From: Saccopteryx bilineata | Lineage: Eukaryota > Chordata > Mammalia > Chiroptera > Emballonuridae | Direction of reading: 5' to 3' | NCBI RefSeq assembly: GCF_036850765.1 | Contig: NC_089490.1 | Location: 296,032,982 to 296,096,981 of the forward strand | DNA length: 64,000 bases | In this document: positions 33,516 through 45,353 of the stretch, piece after piece | Position numbering within the stretch: the stretch's first letter is position 1 | Layout: each line of letters begins with the position of its first letter | The notes under the pieces: generated by a model | What the model was told of the DNA's origin: nothing | Database searches by the model: none | The model's input: only the letters and a program-made list of their open reading frames with translations | Translations under genes and position numbers: made by a program

Positions 33516-34854
33516 TAGCGTCTATTGAAACTATACTAAAACCATGTAATTTCCTAAAAGGTCTGACCGCTGTCCTACAAATAATAGCTCATTGGCTTGA
33601 GACACAAATGAAGCAGGCAATAGTGGCATTAGGATTCCTAAGAAAATGTGAATTCAGTCCTTCTCAATGTTTAAGTAAATGTAAAATGTTAAATTTAAAG
33701 TCTTCTTTATGTCATAGTTTTCTAACTGAATTATAAAATTGGAATCTCCTCAGGATTTTTATTAATTCAAATTACACATACACACCAGCAGGTGCTCATA
33801 GGTTTATCCCCCTCACGCCACCCCTGCTCCCTGCCATCCCCAAACACACAGAATCACTGTCACAGAGTTACGTAAACTGAGGCCCTTTGTACCAAAAAAG
33901 TTCAAATTCTTAATGAAGGCGTATAAAGGGCTGCAACAAACTACAAAACTTGGTACCAAAATTTCTCCAGTAAACAAGCTTAACAGATGATATATTTGCA
34001 AGTAAGACTTGTCTCATAATTCTTCCTCCTATTTGTTTTGCTCGGGGTTCATAAATCACCCTGTGTGAGATAACTCCAGAGCCATAAACCTTTACAATAG
34101 CAAATGAAGGCTTATGACCTTAAAACTCAAAAGGAAGCAAAAAACCCTTTTAAGCTAGAGAATAAAGGGGTGGCCCTTTCCCTTTAATTCCTTCTGAAAG
34201 ACAGGTAAATTACCGGGACTTGCTGCAAATGAAACAGGTGCAAACTAAGCACGTGTGTCATGCTTATCAATCCCCCCCTCCACTCACCGCCCGCCTGTGA
34301 CAGCTACACTATTCAACAAGGTTCACAGAAGAGCCGGGGGCTCAGGAAATCGACCCCAGCTCCAACACAAGGTTAAGTGCACAAGCTTGTTTGCTGTCTA
34401 GTTGTTATTTCTTAGTGTGATTTGTTGACATCACTAAATTCAAGATCAGGCGATGAATCATTCTGAGATTCACATTAATCTTGCTTTGGAATTTTAAACC
34501 TCTCGCATATATTTAGATAAATCTGCTGCTGAGCATCCGCAATGAAAAACAATTAGGAAAAATATGTAAATATATGGGAAGAAAAATGAGCCGAGCATTG
34601 ATCTTGTCATTGGAGATAATGAATAAGATTATTCCGACAGCTATCAGATTCAGTTTCACTATTCTAATTTCCTCTGATAACAACCAGTAATCAAAATCTG
34701 TCCCCTATCCAAAACAAACTAGAAACTAATGTAAAGTTACTATCAGTAGATGAAAAACAAGGAGAAATGGGTTCAAAAGTTGAAAAATGACCCATATTTT
34801 AACCTTGTTTCTAGAGCTCCATATCATTGACATGATATAACAGTGGACATGATA
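33516..34854. other. Intron E7-E8, repeat-free AT-rich stretch
   Basis: No recognisable repeat or open frame. 34390-34700 is rich in AT-type homeodomain-like and POU-like words (ATTAATC, AATAATGAATA, TTAGATAAAT), giving a texture like conserved noncoding DNA. This is an impression only. Confidence 0.4.
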
Positions 34855-34862
34855 CTTTAGGG

Positions 34863-35226
34863 CAGGGGTCCCCAAACTACGGCCCGCGAGCCACATGCGG
34901 CCCCCTGAGGCCATTTATCCGGCCCCCGCTGCACTTCCGGAAGGGGCACCTCTTTCATTGGTGGTCAATGAAAGGAGCACATTGACCATCTCATTAGCCA
35001 AAAGCAGGCCCATAGTTCCCATTGAAATACTTGTCAGTTTCTTGATTTAAATTTACTTGTTTTTTATTTTAAATACTGTATTTGTTCCCATTTTATTTTT
35101 TTACTTTAAAATAAGATATGTGCAGTGTGCATAGGGATTTGTTCATAGTTTTTTTTATAGTCCGGCCCTCCAATGGTCTGAGGGACAGTGAACTGGCCCC
35201 CTGTGTAAAAATTTTGGGGACCCCTG
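34863..35226 (-). mobile_element. hAT-type non-autonomous DNA transposon, copy 2 (short form)
   Basis: 364 bp with near-perfect inverted ends CAGGGGTCCCCAAACT and ATTTTGGGGACCCCTG and the perfect 8-bp duplication CTTTAGGG (34855-34862 and 35227-35234). Same family as 6829-7355 but reversed and lacking about 160 internal bp. It ends 109 bp from the donor of E7. Confidence 0.94.
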
Positions 35227-35335
35227 CTTTAGGGTATTCCTATGGCCAAAGCCAGAGCTGTCCAAGTCCGATGCTTTCAAGATACAAGTGCAGAATAAAC
35301 AAAAGAGCAAAGCTGATAGTAATCTTCTGCCTTAC

Positions 35336-35407
35336 CTCAGGCATCATCTCTTCGATGAAGTGAATCGTGTAGTCTATGTTGAATCTGATTACTTTACACA
35401 ATGGAAT
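35336..35407 (-). CDS. DROSHA: DROSHA exon E7 (residues 615-638)
   Basis: 72 nt, 24 codons, phase 0 at both ends: IPLCKVIRFNIDYTIHFIEE then MMPE. The acceptor is TTATTGCAG; the donor is GTAAGG. A hAT transposon ends 109 bp past the donor and a SINE lies 285 bp before the acceptor, so the flanking introns have been heavily invaded while the exon is unchanged. Confidence 0.97.
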
Positions 35408-35691
35408 CTGCAATAATAAGGAGAGGTTCAGTTCCCAAGTACCATCCTGCCGGCTCATGCTGCACCGGGTTTGCTACCTGACCCAGAAGGCCATGAACCA
35501 AGTGAGAAAGTCTCACTTAGTCTAAGCTGCTAGCAATGCTGCACACGAAGCCTGAGCACTCTGCTGGATTTTAATGGCAAGGACCCAGCTGGCCCGGCCA
35601 TGACAGGAAACCTGCATAATGTTGGTGTTTAATTAACTGTATGAGCAACAACACAAACATGGCAAGAACCCATTAAAACTAAACAAATCGC

Positions 35692-36124
35692 GGCCCTGGC
35701 CGGTTGGCTCAGCGGTAGAGCGTCAGCCTAGCGTGCGGAGGACCCGGGTTCGATTCCCGGCCAGGGCACATAGGAGAAGCGCCCATTTGCTTCTCCACCC
35801 CTCCGCCGCGCCTTCCTCTCTGTCTCTCTCTTCCCCTCCCGCAGCCAAGGCTCCATTGGAGCAAAGATGGCCCGGGCGCTGGGGATGGCTCTGTGGCCTC
35901 TGCCCCAGGCGCTAGAGTGGCTCTGGTCGCAACATGGCGACACCCAGGAGGGTCGCAACATGGCGACGCCCAGGATGGGCAGAGCACCCTCCCTGGTGGG
36001 CAGAGCGTCGCCCCTGGTGGGTGTGCCGGGTGGATCCCGGTCGGGCGCATGCGGGAGTCTGTCTGACTGTCTCTCCCTGTTTCCAGCTTCAGAAAAATGC
36101 AAAAAAAAAAAAAAAAAAATATGC
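35692..36124 (+). mobile_element. tRNA-derived SINE, family A, young, with internal duplication
   Basis: Full-length copy with A box TGGCTCAGCGGTAGAG, B box GGTTCGATTCC and poly(A). A perfect 17-bp duplication AAAACTAAACAAATCGC (35675-35691 and 36125-36141). The body holds a 26-bp tandem duplication (35925-35950 and 35951-35976). Confidence 0.95.
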
Positions 36125-36344
36125 AAAACTAAACAAATCGCTTCTAAAGAACAAAACCATACTTAAATTCTCTCTCTCTCTCTTTTTTTTTTGGCTTGGA
36201 TTTTTAAAAACCTTTCAGAACTTGGGCTCTTTGGGCAGACAGATCAGGAATAGCTGGATGACAGGTCGTTAGTTTCAGAGTCATGAGTCAGTGAGGTGCA
36301 CACAAGTCATGCTGCCTGTTTAGCTCTGGAGCAAAAGCAACTGA

Positions 36345-36565
36345 GGTAATAATAATAAGCTAAAATAAAGATAATAATAGTTAGCCCTTGGTGAGCCAGG
36401 GACTGTTGTAATGCTCCACATACTGCACTCATGCAAACCCCCTGAGACAGGAGTAACTGCTGTCTGCCTTAGGCAGAGAGTCACCGGGTACCTAGCCTAA
36501 GGGAACCGGAAGCTGCTGAGTTCAAAAATCTTGCTCTAGACCCCAGCACTAAGCCACTGGAGTAT
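36345..36565 (+). mobile_element. MIR SINE
   Basis: Recognisable MIR: ATAATAATAGTTAGCCCTTG, GGGACTGTTGTAATGCTCCA, CCTGAGACAGGAGTAACTG, GAAGCTGCTGAGTTCAA. Confidence 0.6.
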
Positions 36566-37309
36566 ATACCTCTCAGTACCTGTTCTAATACTCAGAGTCC
36601 ATGTGAAAATGAAGGAAGGCTCATGTTAAATAAATCCACACCTGTCTTGCTTCACCAATGTATCATCAGACACTAGCCTAGTGTCTCTAGACATAATGGG
36701 TTTCCCCTAAGTATACTTTTGAATGAAGGAAGGAATGAGATAGGGAGGATGTGAAGCTACCGCAGTGGCTGGGCTGGCTGGCTGGGGAAATAAAAGACTC
36801 GGAAGACCTAGAGATGCGTTAAGTAGACTTTTTTGGCCGCTCAAACTGTCCATGAGATAATCTGACATAAACGTAATCATTTTTACAAATCACAGCAATC
36901 AGAAAGAGACAAATTTTAATTCCACCAGTTAAAGAAATGGTAAGAAAAACAAAAATAGTCTTACAATGCCATCTACTGGAAACCTTTTTCTCAGAAATTA
37001 AATTTAGGTGCTTTTTCTTTTTTTTTAAAGGATAATGGCTAATTTGAGTAAAATTCATAATTAACTTTTAATAAGAGACCGGTATTCAACCCTCTTGTGA
37101 TAATAAATGAGTTCTAAAACACCTGAAGCAATATGCTAAAGTCATTACCATTTTTAAGTTCTTTTTATTCCTATATTTAAATGATTTGAGAGCTACAAAT
37201 TTTTGGTCATTATTCCTATTTTTTAAAAAAATATCTTTGCTAAAAAAATGTTAGGTTCAAAATTACTTTAAAATAAGTTACAGCCCCTACTTTTTTAAGA
37301 AGGTGGGGA

Positions 37310-38130
37310 TCTAACAGAGGAAGAAAGAGAAGAAAGCAAGTGAGAACAGAATATGATACAATGTAACTTACAAGTACAATCAATAGAGCAAACACCCAAA
37401 TAGAGTATGAAGTCAAAAGAACCAAAGGAGCCCTGGCCAGTTGGCTCAGCGGTAGAGCGTCGGCCTAGCGTGCGGAGGACCCGGGTTCGATTCCCGGCCA
37501 GGGCACACAGGAGAAGCGCCCATTTGCTTCTCCACCCCTCCGCCGCGCTTTCCTCTCTGTCTCTCTCTTCCCCTCCCGCAGCCAAGGCTCCATTGGAGCA
37601 AAGATGGCCTGGGCACTGGGGATGGCTCTGTGGCCTCTGCCTCAGGTGCTAGAGTGGCTCTGGTCGCAACATGGCGACGCCCAGGATAGGCAGAGCATCG
37701 CCCCTGGTGGGCATGCCGGGTGGATCCCGGTCGGGCGCATGCGGGAGTCTGTCGGACTGTCTCTCTCTGTTTCCAGCTTCAGAAAAATGAAAAAAAAAAA
37801 AAGAACCAAAGGAGGTAACATTTGAGTTGAGTCTTCATAGACGGATGGGGAGGGGTTTTCCAGGTCATCCAGAAAATTTAAGTTGGGAAAGAGCAGCAAT
37901 TTAGTTCGTAGCAAGACAGAGAGCAGGGAGCTGGGGGAATACCAAGTGATTTAGCTGTTCAACAGTAATGTTGAGTTGACAGTGAGAAGCAAGGTGATTA
38001 TAGGTTGGAAAGTATGACCTATATTATGCAAATTTTATAAACAAAATTGAGGATTCAGGGCTTATCCTATGGCAGTGAGAAGTCATTCAAGTACTTTAAG
38101 TGAGAGACTATCATAGTTTACATTTTGGAT
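37310..38130 (+). mobile_element. LINE-2 fragment with SINE insertion
   Basis: L2-type sequence before and after the SINE (GAACAGAATATGATACAATG; GGTAACATTTGAGTTGAGTC; GCAGTGAGAAGTCATTCAAG). The SINE duplication joins the two halves. Confidence 0.55.
37431..37798 (+). mobile_element. tRNA-derived SINE, family A, young
   Basis: Full copy with A and B boxes. Target duplication AAAAGAACCAAAGGAG at 37415-37430 and about 37799-37814 (its first A residues merge with the tail). Confidence 0.94.
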
Positions 38131-38161
38131 GAGTTGCTATGCTACAGTGTAAGAATGTGAG

Positions 38162-38333
38162 CAGAGGTTTTCAACTGGTAGCGGTGTGTGCCAGAGATGT
38201 CGTGCAGGTCCACGGAAGACTGACGGCCCTGATGTTGTATGAGGATCATCAGGGTGGTTAACTCTTTCGTACACCAGCACGAAATTTCTGGTGGACCAGC
38301 AGTGGTCTGCAGACCTGCGGTTGAAAAACACTG
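38162..38333. mobile_element. hAT-like MITE (old)
   Basis: Ends CAGAGGTTTTCAACTGGT and GCGGTTGAAAAACACTG form inverted repeats of hAT type, with GCAGGTCCAC/GACCTGCGG inside. No clear 8-bp duplication remains, so it is older than the other hAT copies. Confidence 0.6.
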
Positions 38334-38499
38334 GTTTAAAGGGGACCAAAGCTGGAAACCAGATGACCAGACTACACAGTTTAAAGAAACAGGCCAGGAG
38401 CCCCAAAAAAAGAAAAGCGGGGAAAATTTTAAACATCAGAGATGTTACTGAAATACACAGTGACCGTTCTGATGTGGAAGTGAGAGATGAATAGGGAAT

Positions 38500-40050
38500 A
38501 ATTTCCAGTATTTTGGCCTAACTAACCAGACACATCACAATGACACTAATACAAAGAAATTCATTGGGTATCCCCTAAGTACTCAAACCCAATATGCGGA
38601 AAAGATGATGTTCGGCTTAGCACAGGTTGGGGATGAGGTACTTGAGGGCACGCTACGGTGGGTATGCCAGCAGGAATCTGAAGTAGGAGTGTGAAACGTA
38701 TGTCACAGCTATAAACATCAGAATATGCATAGGAGGAAAAACTGTGGGTGAGTCTACATCGCTCAAGAGACTATACCAGAGAAAAGGACCAGAGCCCTTG
38801 GGAATAGTAAGCAGGCAGGCAGAGAAAAAACAAAAGTGTAAACTTAACTTCTTTACCATATGCAAAAGTAATTCTGAGGGGTAAGTCATACAAGTACAAT
38901 CATTTCTACTTAAATATTGCTTTTTGGAATTCTTTCTTTGACCTCTTCTTTTACACTTTATTTTCTTTTGGACTCTCACCCACGTCACTAGAGCCCTTCT
39001 CAGACACACACATTGGAAATGCAGGATCTCCTTTTCTAATCAAGCTTTCATTTCTCTCTGAGATGCAGACAGAACTTATCATTATCCTACACAGTGGAAG
39101 CTCAACTGATAGGGAGCTTAACTGGTCAATCAAATAATATAAATATCTACCACCATTTCTTAAAACATCTTTGGATACTAACCCATATTAACTCCTTTAA
39201 CATCATACCAAAAACAAGAAAAAAAAAACCCTCCCTAAATTTCTACATTCCAACTCGACTCTTTCCAGACACTAAATGATCCAATCCAGGGCAGGGAAAG
39301 CCAATAGAGGCAGGAGGGAAATGATTGTGCAGCTTTTCCTGAGGATGGGATAAGGTGTAATGCATCTAATACAGACATCCTTATAATTTTAGTTCCGTTG
39401 TCAAAGCCCTTAGTAACATCAGGTATGATAAAGGACTGAATTCTCCCAGAAAGCTCTGTACTTAGCCAATAAGACTTTCAATCCACTTCAATTCAAGCAG
39501 ACCTTAAAAGAACTTGTTGAAACTAGATTTGGTGGAGATTCTAACATTATAATCATTTGCATGCCATTCTTCCTGATGTGCTTTCTGTAGCAAGAAAATG
39601 AAGATCAGTAAAGTGATTTAATAATTCCTTTTCTTCGGAGGCTATTTCAAATTCAAGAGGCCTTTGATGGATCTAAGTTCTATGAACTGTACAACATTTA
39701 GCTTAAAACTTGATTTATTTTATCAACATCTCTAACATAAATGATGGGACTTATCTTCTCATTACAGAGTGAAATTCTCAAATTTGGAGAATTTAAATAT
39801 TTTTATATAAAATATATGTAAAGCCAGTAATTTTCCAGTCTATATTTTATTTCATAAAAACAGTAACAATTGCAATTGATTTAGTATTAACAGGCTCTCA
39901 GCGCCTAACCTGAGAAATTTTAATAAAGCTCAAAGAATCACATGTCCAAGGTCATGTAAATAATTAAGAATAAGTTAAAAACAATACAAAGAATTAGAAG
40001 ATGCAAACTCAGGTCTGACATCTTTTCCAAAATAAGAAGTGCATTTTTCT
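38500..40050. other. Intron E6-E7, stretch without clear repeats
   Basis: AT-rich intron. I see no exon-like open segment with splice signals and no recognised transposon. Confidence 0.4.
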
Positions 40051-40460
40051 GCCTGACCAGGTGATGGCGCAGTGGACAGTGTCAGACTGGGACACAGAGG
40101 ACGCAGGTTCAAAACCCCAAGGTCGCCCAGCTTGAGTATGGGCTCAGGCTCGTCCGGCTTGAGCACAGATTCACCAGCTTGAGCACAAGGTCGCTGGCTT
40201 GAGCATGACGTGACCCCCTTCCTGCTCACTGGCTTGAGCCCAGAGGTCACTGGCTGGAAGCCCAAGATCGCTGGCTTGAGCAAGGGGTCAGTCACTCTGC
40301 TGTATCCCCTGGTCAAGGCACATATGAAAAATCAATCAATGAACAACTAAGGTACTACACCAAAGAATTGATGCTTCTCATCTTTCTCCCTTCCTGTCTG
40401 TCTGTCCCTATCTGTCCCTCTTTCTGTCTCTCTGTCTCTGTCACAAAAAAAAAAAAAAAA
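40051..40460 (+). mobile_element. tRNA-derived SINE, family B
   Basis: GCCTGACCAGGTGATGGCGC head, repeated GGCTTGAGC units, CTGTCTGTC tract and 18-A tail. Duplication TGCATTTTT at 40040-40048 and 40461-40469. Confidence 0.88.
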
Positions 40461-40464
40461 TGCA

Positions 40465-40777
40465 TTTTTTCAAGCAAGAGAGAGGGAGAGATGAGAAAAA
40501 TCAACTCATAGTTGTGGCACCTTAGCTGTTCCTTGATTGCTTCTCATACATGCCTTGACCAGGAGGCTCCAGCTGAGCCAGAGACCCCTTGCTCAAGCCA
40601 GTGGCCTTAGGCTCAGGCCAGCTACCTTGGGCTTCCAGCCAGAGACCTTTGGACTCAACATGATCCCATGTGCAAACCAGATGAGCCCATGTTCAAGCCA
40701 GTAACCTTGGGGTTTCAACCCTAGAACCTCAGCGTCCCAAGTTGACGCTCTATCTACTGCGCCACCGCCAGTCAGGC
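40465..40777 (-). mobile_element. tRNA-derived SINE, family B, reverse
   Basis: Minus-strand copy, T-tail at 40465-40470 and head complement GCGCCACCGCCAGTCAGGC at right. Tail-to-tail with the previous copy, with almost no spacer. Confidence 0.85.
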
Positions 40778-40784
40778 AAGAAGT

Positions 40785-40960
40785 GAAATATTTACTGTAT
40801 GCCAAGCTCTGTAAGATAAATACTTCCCATATGTCATCTCATACTTATGTATAAAAGCCTACTGCTAAAACGAATATTTCTATCTTAAGATAAGAAAAAT
40901 GAAGACTTATAAAGACTGAAATGTCAACTCAAACAGTAAGTAGAATTAACTAATGTTTAA
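40785..40960 (+). mobile_element. MIR fragment
   Basis: ATTTACTGTATGCCAAGCTC, CATATGTCATCTCATACTTA and AAGATAAGAAAAATGAAG resemble the first half of MIR. It directly follows the family B pair. Confidence 0.45.
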
Positions 40961-41319
40961 AACCTGTTCTCTCTTAAGCCAAATTGCTTTTCTTCTTTGA
41001 GTAAGCTGATCCTAAAGTTAAAATGAGATCTACAGTACTTCTAGAGAATTAAAAAATAAGATGATTGATATTTTTAAGTATTTTCATGGTAACTAAATTA
41101 TTTGTATTTGCAAGTTCTCTGAAAGAGAAAAAAGAGGAAATGCATTAGGGAGGAGAAAGTTGGACAACAGGACTACTAAAAGTCTTTCTTACTCTAAGAT
41201 TAAAAGGTTGGCTCTAACCAAGAGTCTGAGTGCCTGAGGCATTTTAAAAAAGACGACAAAACCATCAAAATTCAAAAAAATTTTAGTGTCTTTTTATATA
41301 GTTTGTTTAAGAATAGTCC

Positions 41320-41470
41320 AATATAAAATTCTGTAACTATGTAAGGTAATGAATGTTGACTAGACTTACTGTGATTATTTCACAATATATACAAACACTG
41401 AATCATTATGTTGTACCCCCCAAATTAATACAATGTTATTTATCAATTATACCTAAAAAAAAAAAAAAAG
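41320..41470 (+). mobile_element. L1M 3' end with poly(A)
   Basis: CTGTAACTATGTAAGGTAAT, AAACACTGAATCATTATGTT, GTACCCCCCAAATTAATACA and TCAATTATACCT followed by a poly(A) tail: a standard L1MA/MB-type terminus. Confidence 0.65.
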
Positions 41471-41479
41471 TGGTCCAAT

Positions 41480-42600
41480 ATTCTACCCTTTTCTGTATTA
41501 TGGTCTACCCTGGACTAAATGTGGTATGTATTAACAAATGATTCTATTTTTATGTTTACAATGTAATCATCTCATAGAAAACTCTCTCCTATAAAATATA
41601 CTGTGGGATAAAAAAAATCTCATTAAGAAAACAATTTGTTTTAAATTATTATTACTACTATGGAATCATATCCACATATAAAGTAAAAAATAATAAAGAA
41701 AGGGACATGGCTGGGCAAAGATTTGAATCTTTATACTCTCCAAACAAAGAGAATTTTGAGTTTTAAGTAAATAGTACTAAAATAACCTTTTCAAATTTCT
41801 TATGTTATTTTCTGCAACCAAACCAGAAAGGGTTAAAGAACACTGTATTTTGATGGAGACGCACCAGCGTCTCATAATTCAGTGAGTTCTATAACAATAT
41901 CTAGCCTGGCTGAAGTGTACTGCTCCTCTCTCTTACTGAGCGACCGCAAATTCAACTACGTCCACCTGGAGCAGAGTCAGAAAGACAGCTCCCAAGATTG
42001 CCAGCTTTGAGACAAAGATTGTGACGCATAGATACAGAACTTCCATTTGAACTATTACTAACAGAGCAGCCTTATTATCTGCAGAAGAAATATCATAGAT
42101 CTGTATGTCAGAAAAAGTCTCTTAAAGAAGACAATCCTGGGATTCAAAAGTGGAAACTTGTATGAAATTAATTCAACCTCCAGATGTCCTAACCCAGCTC
42201 TATTTCTTTCTCTTCTGCTCAGAGACTAAATAGTAGCTTCCTCTTGAAACTTTCCAACTTTTCTTTGAAGGACGCCCTACCCAAAATAGCTTTGACACAT
42301 TACTCTGCAGTTTATCCTTCTTTTTCAATCGTTCACACTCTCAAAATGTTTTTCTGACACATTTACTTACACCATTTAATATGGACCACACCTGTGACTC
42401 ACTAGCACAGATGTCCCCCTCCCACCTGCCACACCCTGCCACAGACCGCCTGCAGCTCACGCAGAAGGACACGAGGTAAATGTTACTTAGAAGTCAGATG
42501 AAAGGAAATTTATTTTGACTTTTAGAAAGAAAGCATGAAGGGAAGGCAAGGAAGGAAGGGCTACAGGGACGGAGAAAGCCAGCCAATGAGCACATACTTA
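41480..42600. other. Intron E6-E7, no recognised feature
   Basis: Mixed AT-rich intron between the L1 tail and E6. Nothing identified. Confidence 0.35.
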
Positions 42601-42601
42601 C

Positions 42602-42688
42602 ATTGGTCAGGGGGGCGTGTGCAAACATAGAAAATCCTTCAAAGATGTACTCATGATCATCATATTCTATAACAGTTGGCCTGTCAGT
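42602..42688 (-). CDS. DROSHA: DROSHA exon E6 (residues 586-614, zinc ligand H609)
   Basis: 87 nt, 29 codons, phase 0 at both ends: TDRPTVIEYDDHEYIFEGFS then MFAHAPLTN. His609 is the second ligand of the second zinc site. Acceptor CACTTTCAG and donor GTAAGT are strong. Identical to the remembered human sequence. Confidence 0.97.
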
Positions 42689-43374
42689 CTGAAAGTGACA
42701 GAAACATAAAGCTTGAATTAAATACCGGCATGGTTTGCATGTGCAGAAATCCATCAGGACACAAAGCAACCACCAGAAAAATGTAAGGACTCCACAAACT
42801 TTGATAATGTTTTTGCAAACACCAGGGAGAACTTTATACAAAACTATAAATTTAGGTGGAATTCTCCAGCTTCAGTAATATTTATATACTGAGGTAATCA
42901 AAAATTATTATGGAAGCCATAAAAGAAAAAAAGGCTATATGGCTTCATTTTTTAGGAGCTCTATTTAATCTCACAATACTACCAGTCCTCCTCTTCCTGA
43001 ACTATATTTCTGAACTAAAAGAAGTTCTATAAGAACAAGATAATTACACATTGACTCAAACTTCAAAGTGAAAAAAAGACTCACCATCAAGGCGGTTAAG
43101 ACTAACAACCACCGGAAGCCTCCGAAAGGCCTCAGGGTGCCCAAGCTCAACTCCTCACAGCTCTACTCCCAGAACCTCCAGGAGAAGCCAACCCACCAAA
43201 TGCGGTAACAAACCAATTCCTGCATAATGCCAAAGACCTTCACTATCTGAAAACTGAATCTGTAATTAAAACATAAAAATGTTTATGCATAAGAGGCTCT
43301 CTTCCTTACACCATTCTTATACTCCACAATTTTTAATCCTAAATATAGAACTAATTATCAAGATGGATAACCCA

Positions 43375-43748
43375 GGCCCTGGTAAGTTGGCTCAGAGGGA
43401 GAGAGTGTCTGCCCAGCATGTGAAGTCCGAGGTTCGATTCCGGGTCAAGGCACACAGGAGAAGCGACCATCTGCTTCTCCACCCCTATCCCTCCCCTGCT
43501 CTCTCTCTCTTTCCCTTTCTCTCTTTCTCTTCACCTCCCACAGCCATGGCTCAAATGGCCCCAGGCACTGAGAATGGCTCTATGGCCTCTGCCTCAGGTG
43601 CTGAAATAGCTCAGTTGCCAAGCAATGGAGCAGAGGCTCTAGATGGGCAGAGCATTGCCCTGTAAGGGGCTTGCCGATTGGATCCTAATTGGGGTGCATA
43701 TGGGAGTCTGTCTCTCTGACTCCCCACATCTCCACCTCTCAATTAAAA
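43375..43748 (+). mobile_element. tRNA-derived SINE, family A (older copy)
   Basis: GGCCCTGGTAAGTTGGCTCA head, GGTTCGATTCCGGGTC B box, diverged body. Flanks AAGATGGATAACCCA and AAGATTGATAAGCCA are a decayed duplication. Confidence 0.85.
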
Positions 43749-43984
43749 AATAAGATTGATAAGCCAAAAGGTATATTTTGTACGTAAGTACTGCACATTA
43801 TTCTTTTAAGCATTTTACACATACACACACACACATACATGAAGAACTTGGCGAGGAGAGGACTAAAGAATATCCACACGTACATTATTTGTCTTGTTAA
43901 TATTACTGTTACTTCTATTTAAACAATTCAACAAAGTTGGTGTAAACTAAATATAATAAAAAAAAAACTTCTAACAAAATAACA

Positions 43985-44560
43985 TGGCACAACCGCTCCA
44001 GAAAAGTTTGGTAGTTCCTCAAAATATTAAACATAAAGTTACCAAACAGTCCAGCAACTCCAGTCCTCAGTTTATACCCAAGAGAAATAAAAACATATAT
44101 CCACACAAAACCTGTCCACAAACATTCACAGCAACATTGTTCATAATAGCCAAAAAGTGCAGACCACCAAAACGTTCATCAACTGGTGAATGGATAAATA
44201 AAATATAGTATATCCATATAACAGCATATTATTTGGCCATAAAAAGAAATATAGTCACATGTTACAAGATCAGTGAATCTTGAAAACATTATGCTAAGTG
44301 AAATCACATATTCTGTGATTCCATTCATATGCAATACCTAGAATAGGCAAGTGATAGAAAGCATCGTAGCTCTTGCTGAAGGCTGGGGTAGGAAACAGCT
44401 GACTGCTACTAAGTTTCTTTAGAGATGATGAAAATGTTCTAAAATTAGATTGTGATGATAGTTTCATGATTCTGTAAGAAAACTAAATATAAAATACACT
44501 TTAAATGGGTAAATTCCAAGGTATATGAATTATACTGACAAAGTTGTTAAAATATATAAT
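43985..44560 (+). mobile_element. Old L1M 3' fragment
   Basis: Well-known L1M 3' motifs in order: AAAGTTACCAAACAGTCC, ACAGCAACATTGTTCATAAT, ATGCTAAGTGAAATCACATA, ACTTTAAATGGGTAAATTCC, TGAATTATACTG. Confidence 0.75.
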
Positions 44561-44639
44561 TATTAATATCTAATTTTGAAATTAAAATCGCTTGATGATA
44601 CTAGTAATCAGAGCCAATAAATTTTGTACTGTGAAGGGC

Positions 44640-44890
44640 AAAATAGCATAGTTAAATAGCTCACAGCCACGCACAATGGAGTCAGACTGCCTGGGTTCAA
44701 ATCCTCTCTCTGCCATTTACTACCTGAATAATCTTGAGCAAGCTACTTAACCTCGTCTGTAAAATATGGACTGCTGCCCCACTTGCACAGTGGGGATAAT
44801 AATATCTGCTTCGTAAGTTTATTATGAGAAATAAGTTAATACATGTCAAATACTTAGAATGGTGCACAATACCATAGTCAAGAAATATTA
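44640..44890 (+). mobile_element. MIR SINE
   Basis: Core GAGTCAGACTGCCTGGGTTC, ATCTTGAGCAAGCTACTTAA, AGTGGGGATAATAATATCTG. One of the clearest MIR copies here. Confidence 0.75.
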
Positions 44891-45266
44891 AGTATTATCA
44901 TTGTCATAACTACAATAGGTTTTCTTGTTTGGGTCACCAGATAACATGTAAGATATCCACTGATTTTAAGAAATGTAAAAAAGTGTTCTACGCATTCTCC
45001 CACCTCTGCAGTTCTGGTATTCTTTGGCTATTATGTGGTACCAACAAAATAAATAAATAAAGGTATGGCAAGCAGCATAGTAAAAAAGTAATAAATAAAA
45101 ATCATGATAAAGGCCAACATGCTCAACATAAAAATAGGTTATTTTAAGAAAAATAACATTTAAAAACTGAACCGGTATTTAGTCTATTCATACTTTAACC
45201 TATTTAGACACATGCAACTTATTTACATTCTAAAATAAATAAAATCCGATTCTGTTAGGAACTTAC

Positions 45267-45353
45267 TAAAAAGTTTGTGGGAGGGGAGACTGTAATCCGA
45301 TAGTGGAAAAGCCGGCCAGCATTGTTGGTCATAGGACGACAGGGCTTGATGGC
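45267..45353 (-). CDS. DROSHA: DROSHA exon E5 (residues 557-585, zinc ligand C561)
   Basis: 87 nt, 29 codons, phase 0 at both ends: AIKPCRPMTNNAGRLFHYRI then TVSPPTNFL. Cys561 is the first ligand of the second zinc site. Acceptor CCCTCAG and donor GTAAGT are strong. It belongs to the platform/PAZ-like part of the central domain, which positions the pri-miRNA basal junction. Identical to the remembered human sequence. Confidence 0.97.

Noticed and set aside
35697..35770. tRNA-like sequences with A and B boxes here and at about 15 other sites
   Set aside because: Each is the head of a SINE with attached body, tail and target duplication; none is a free-standing tRNA gene.
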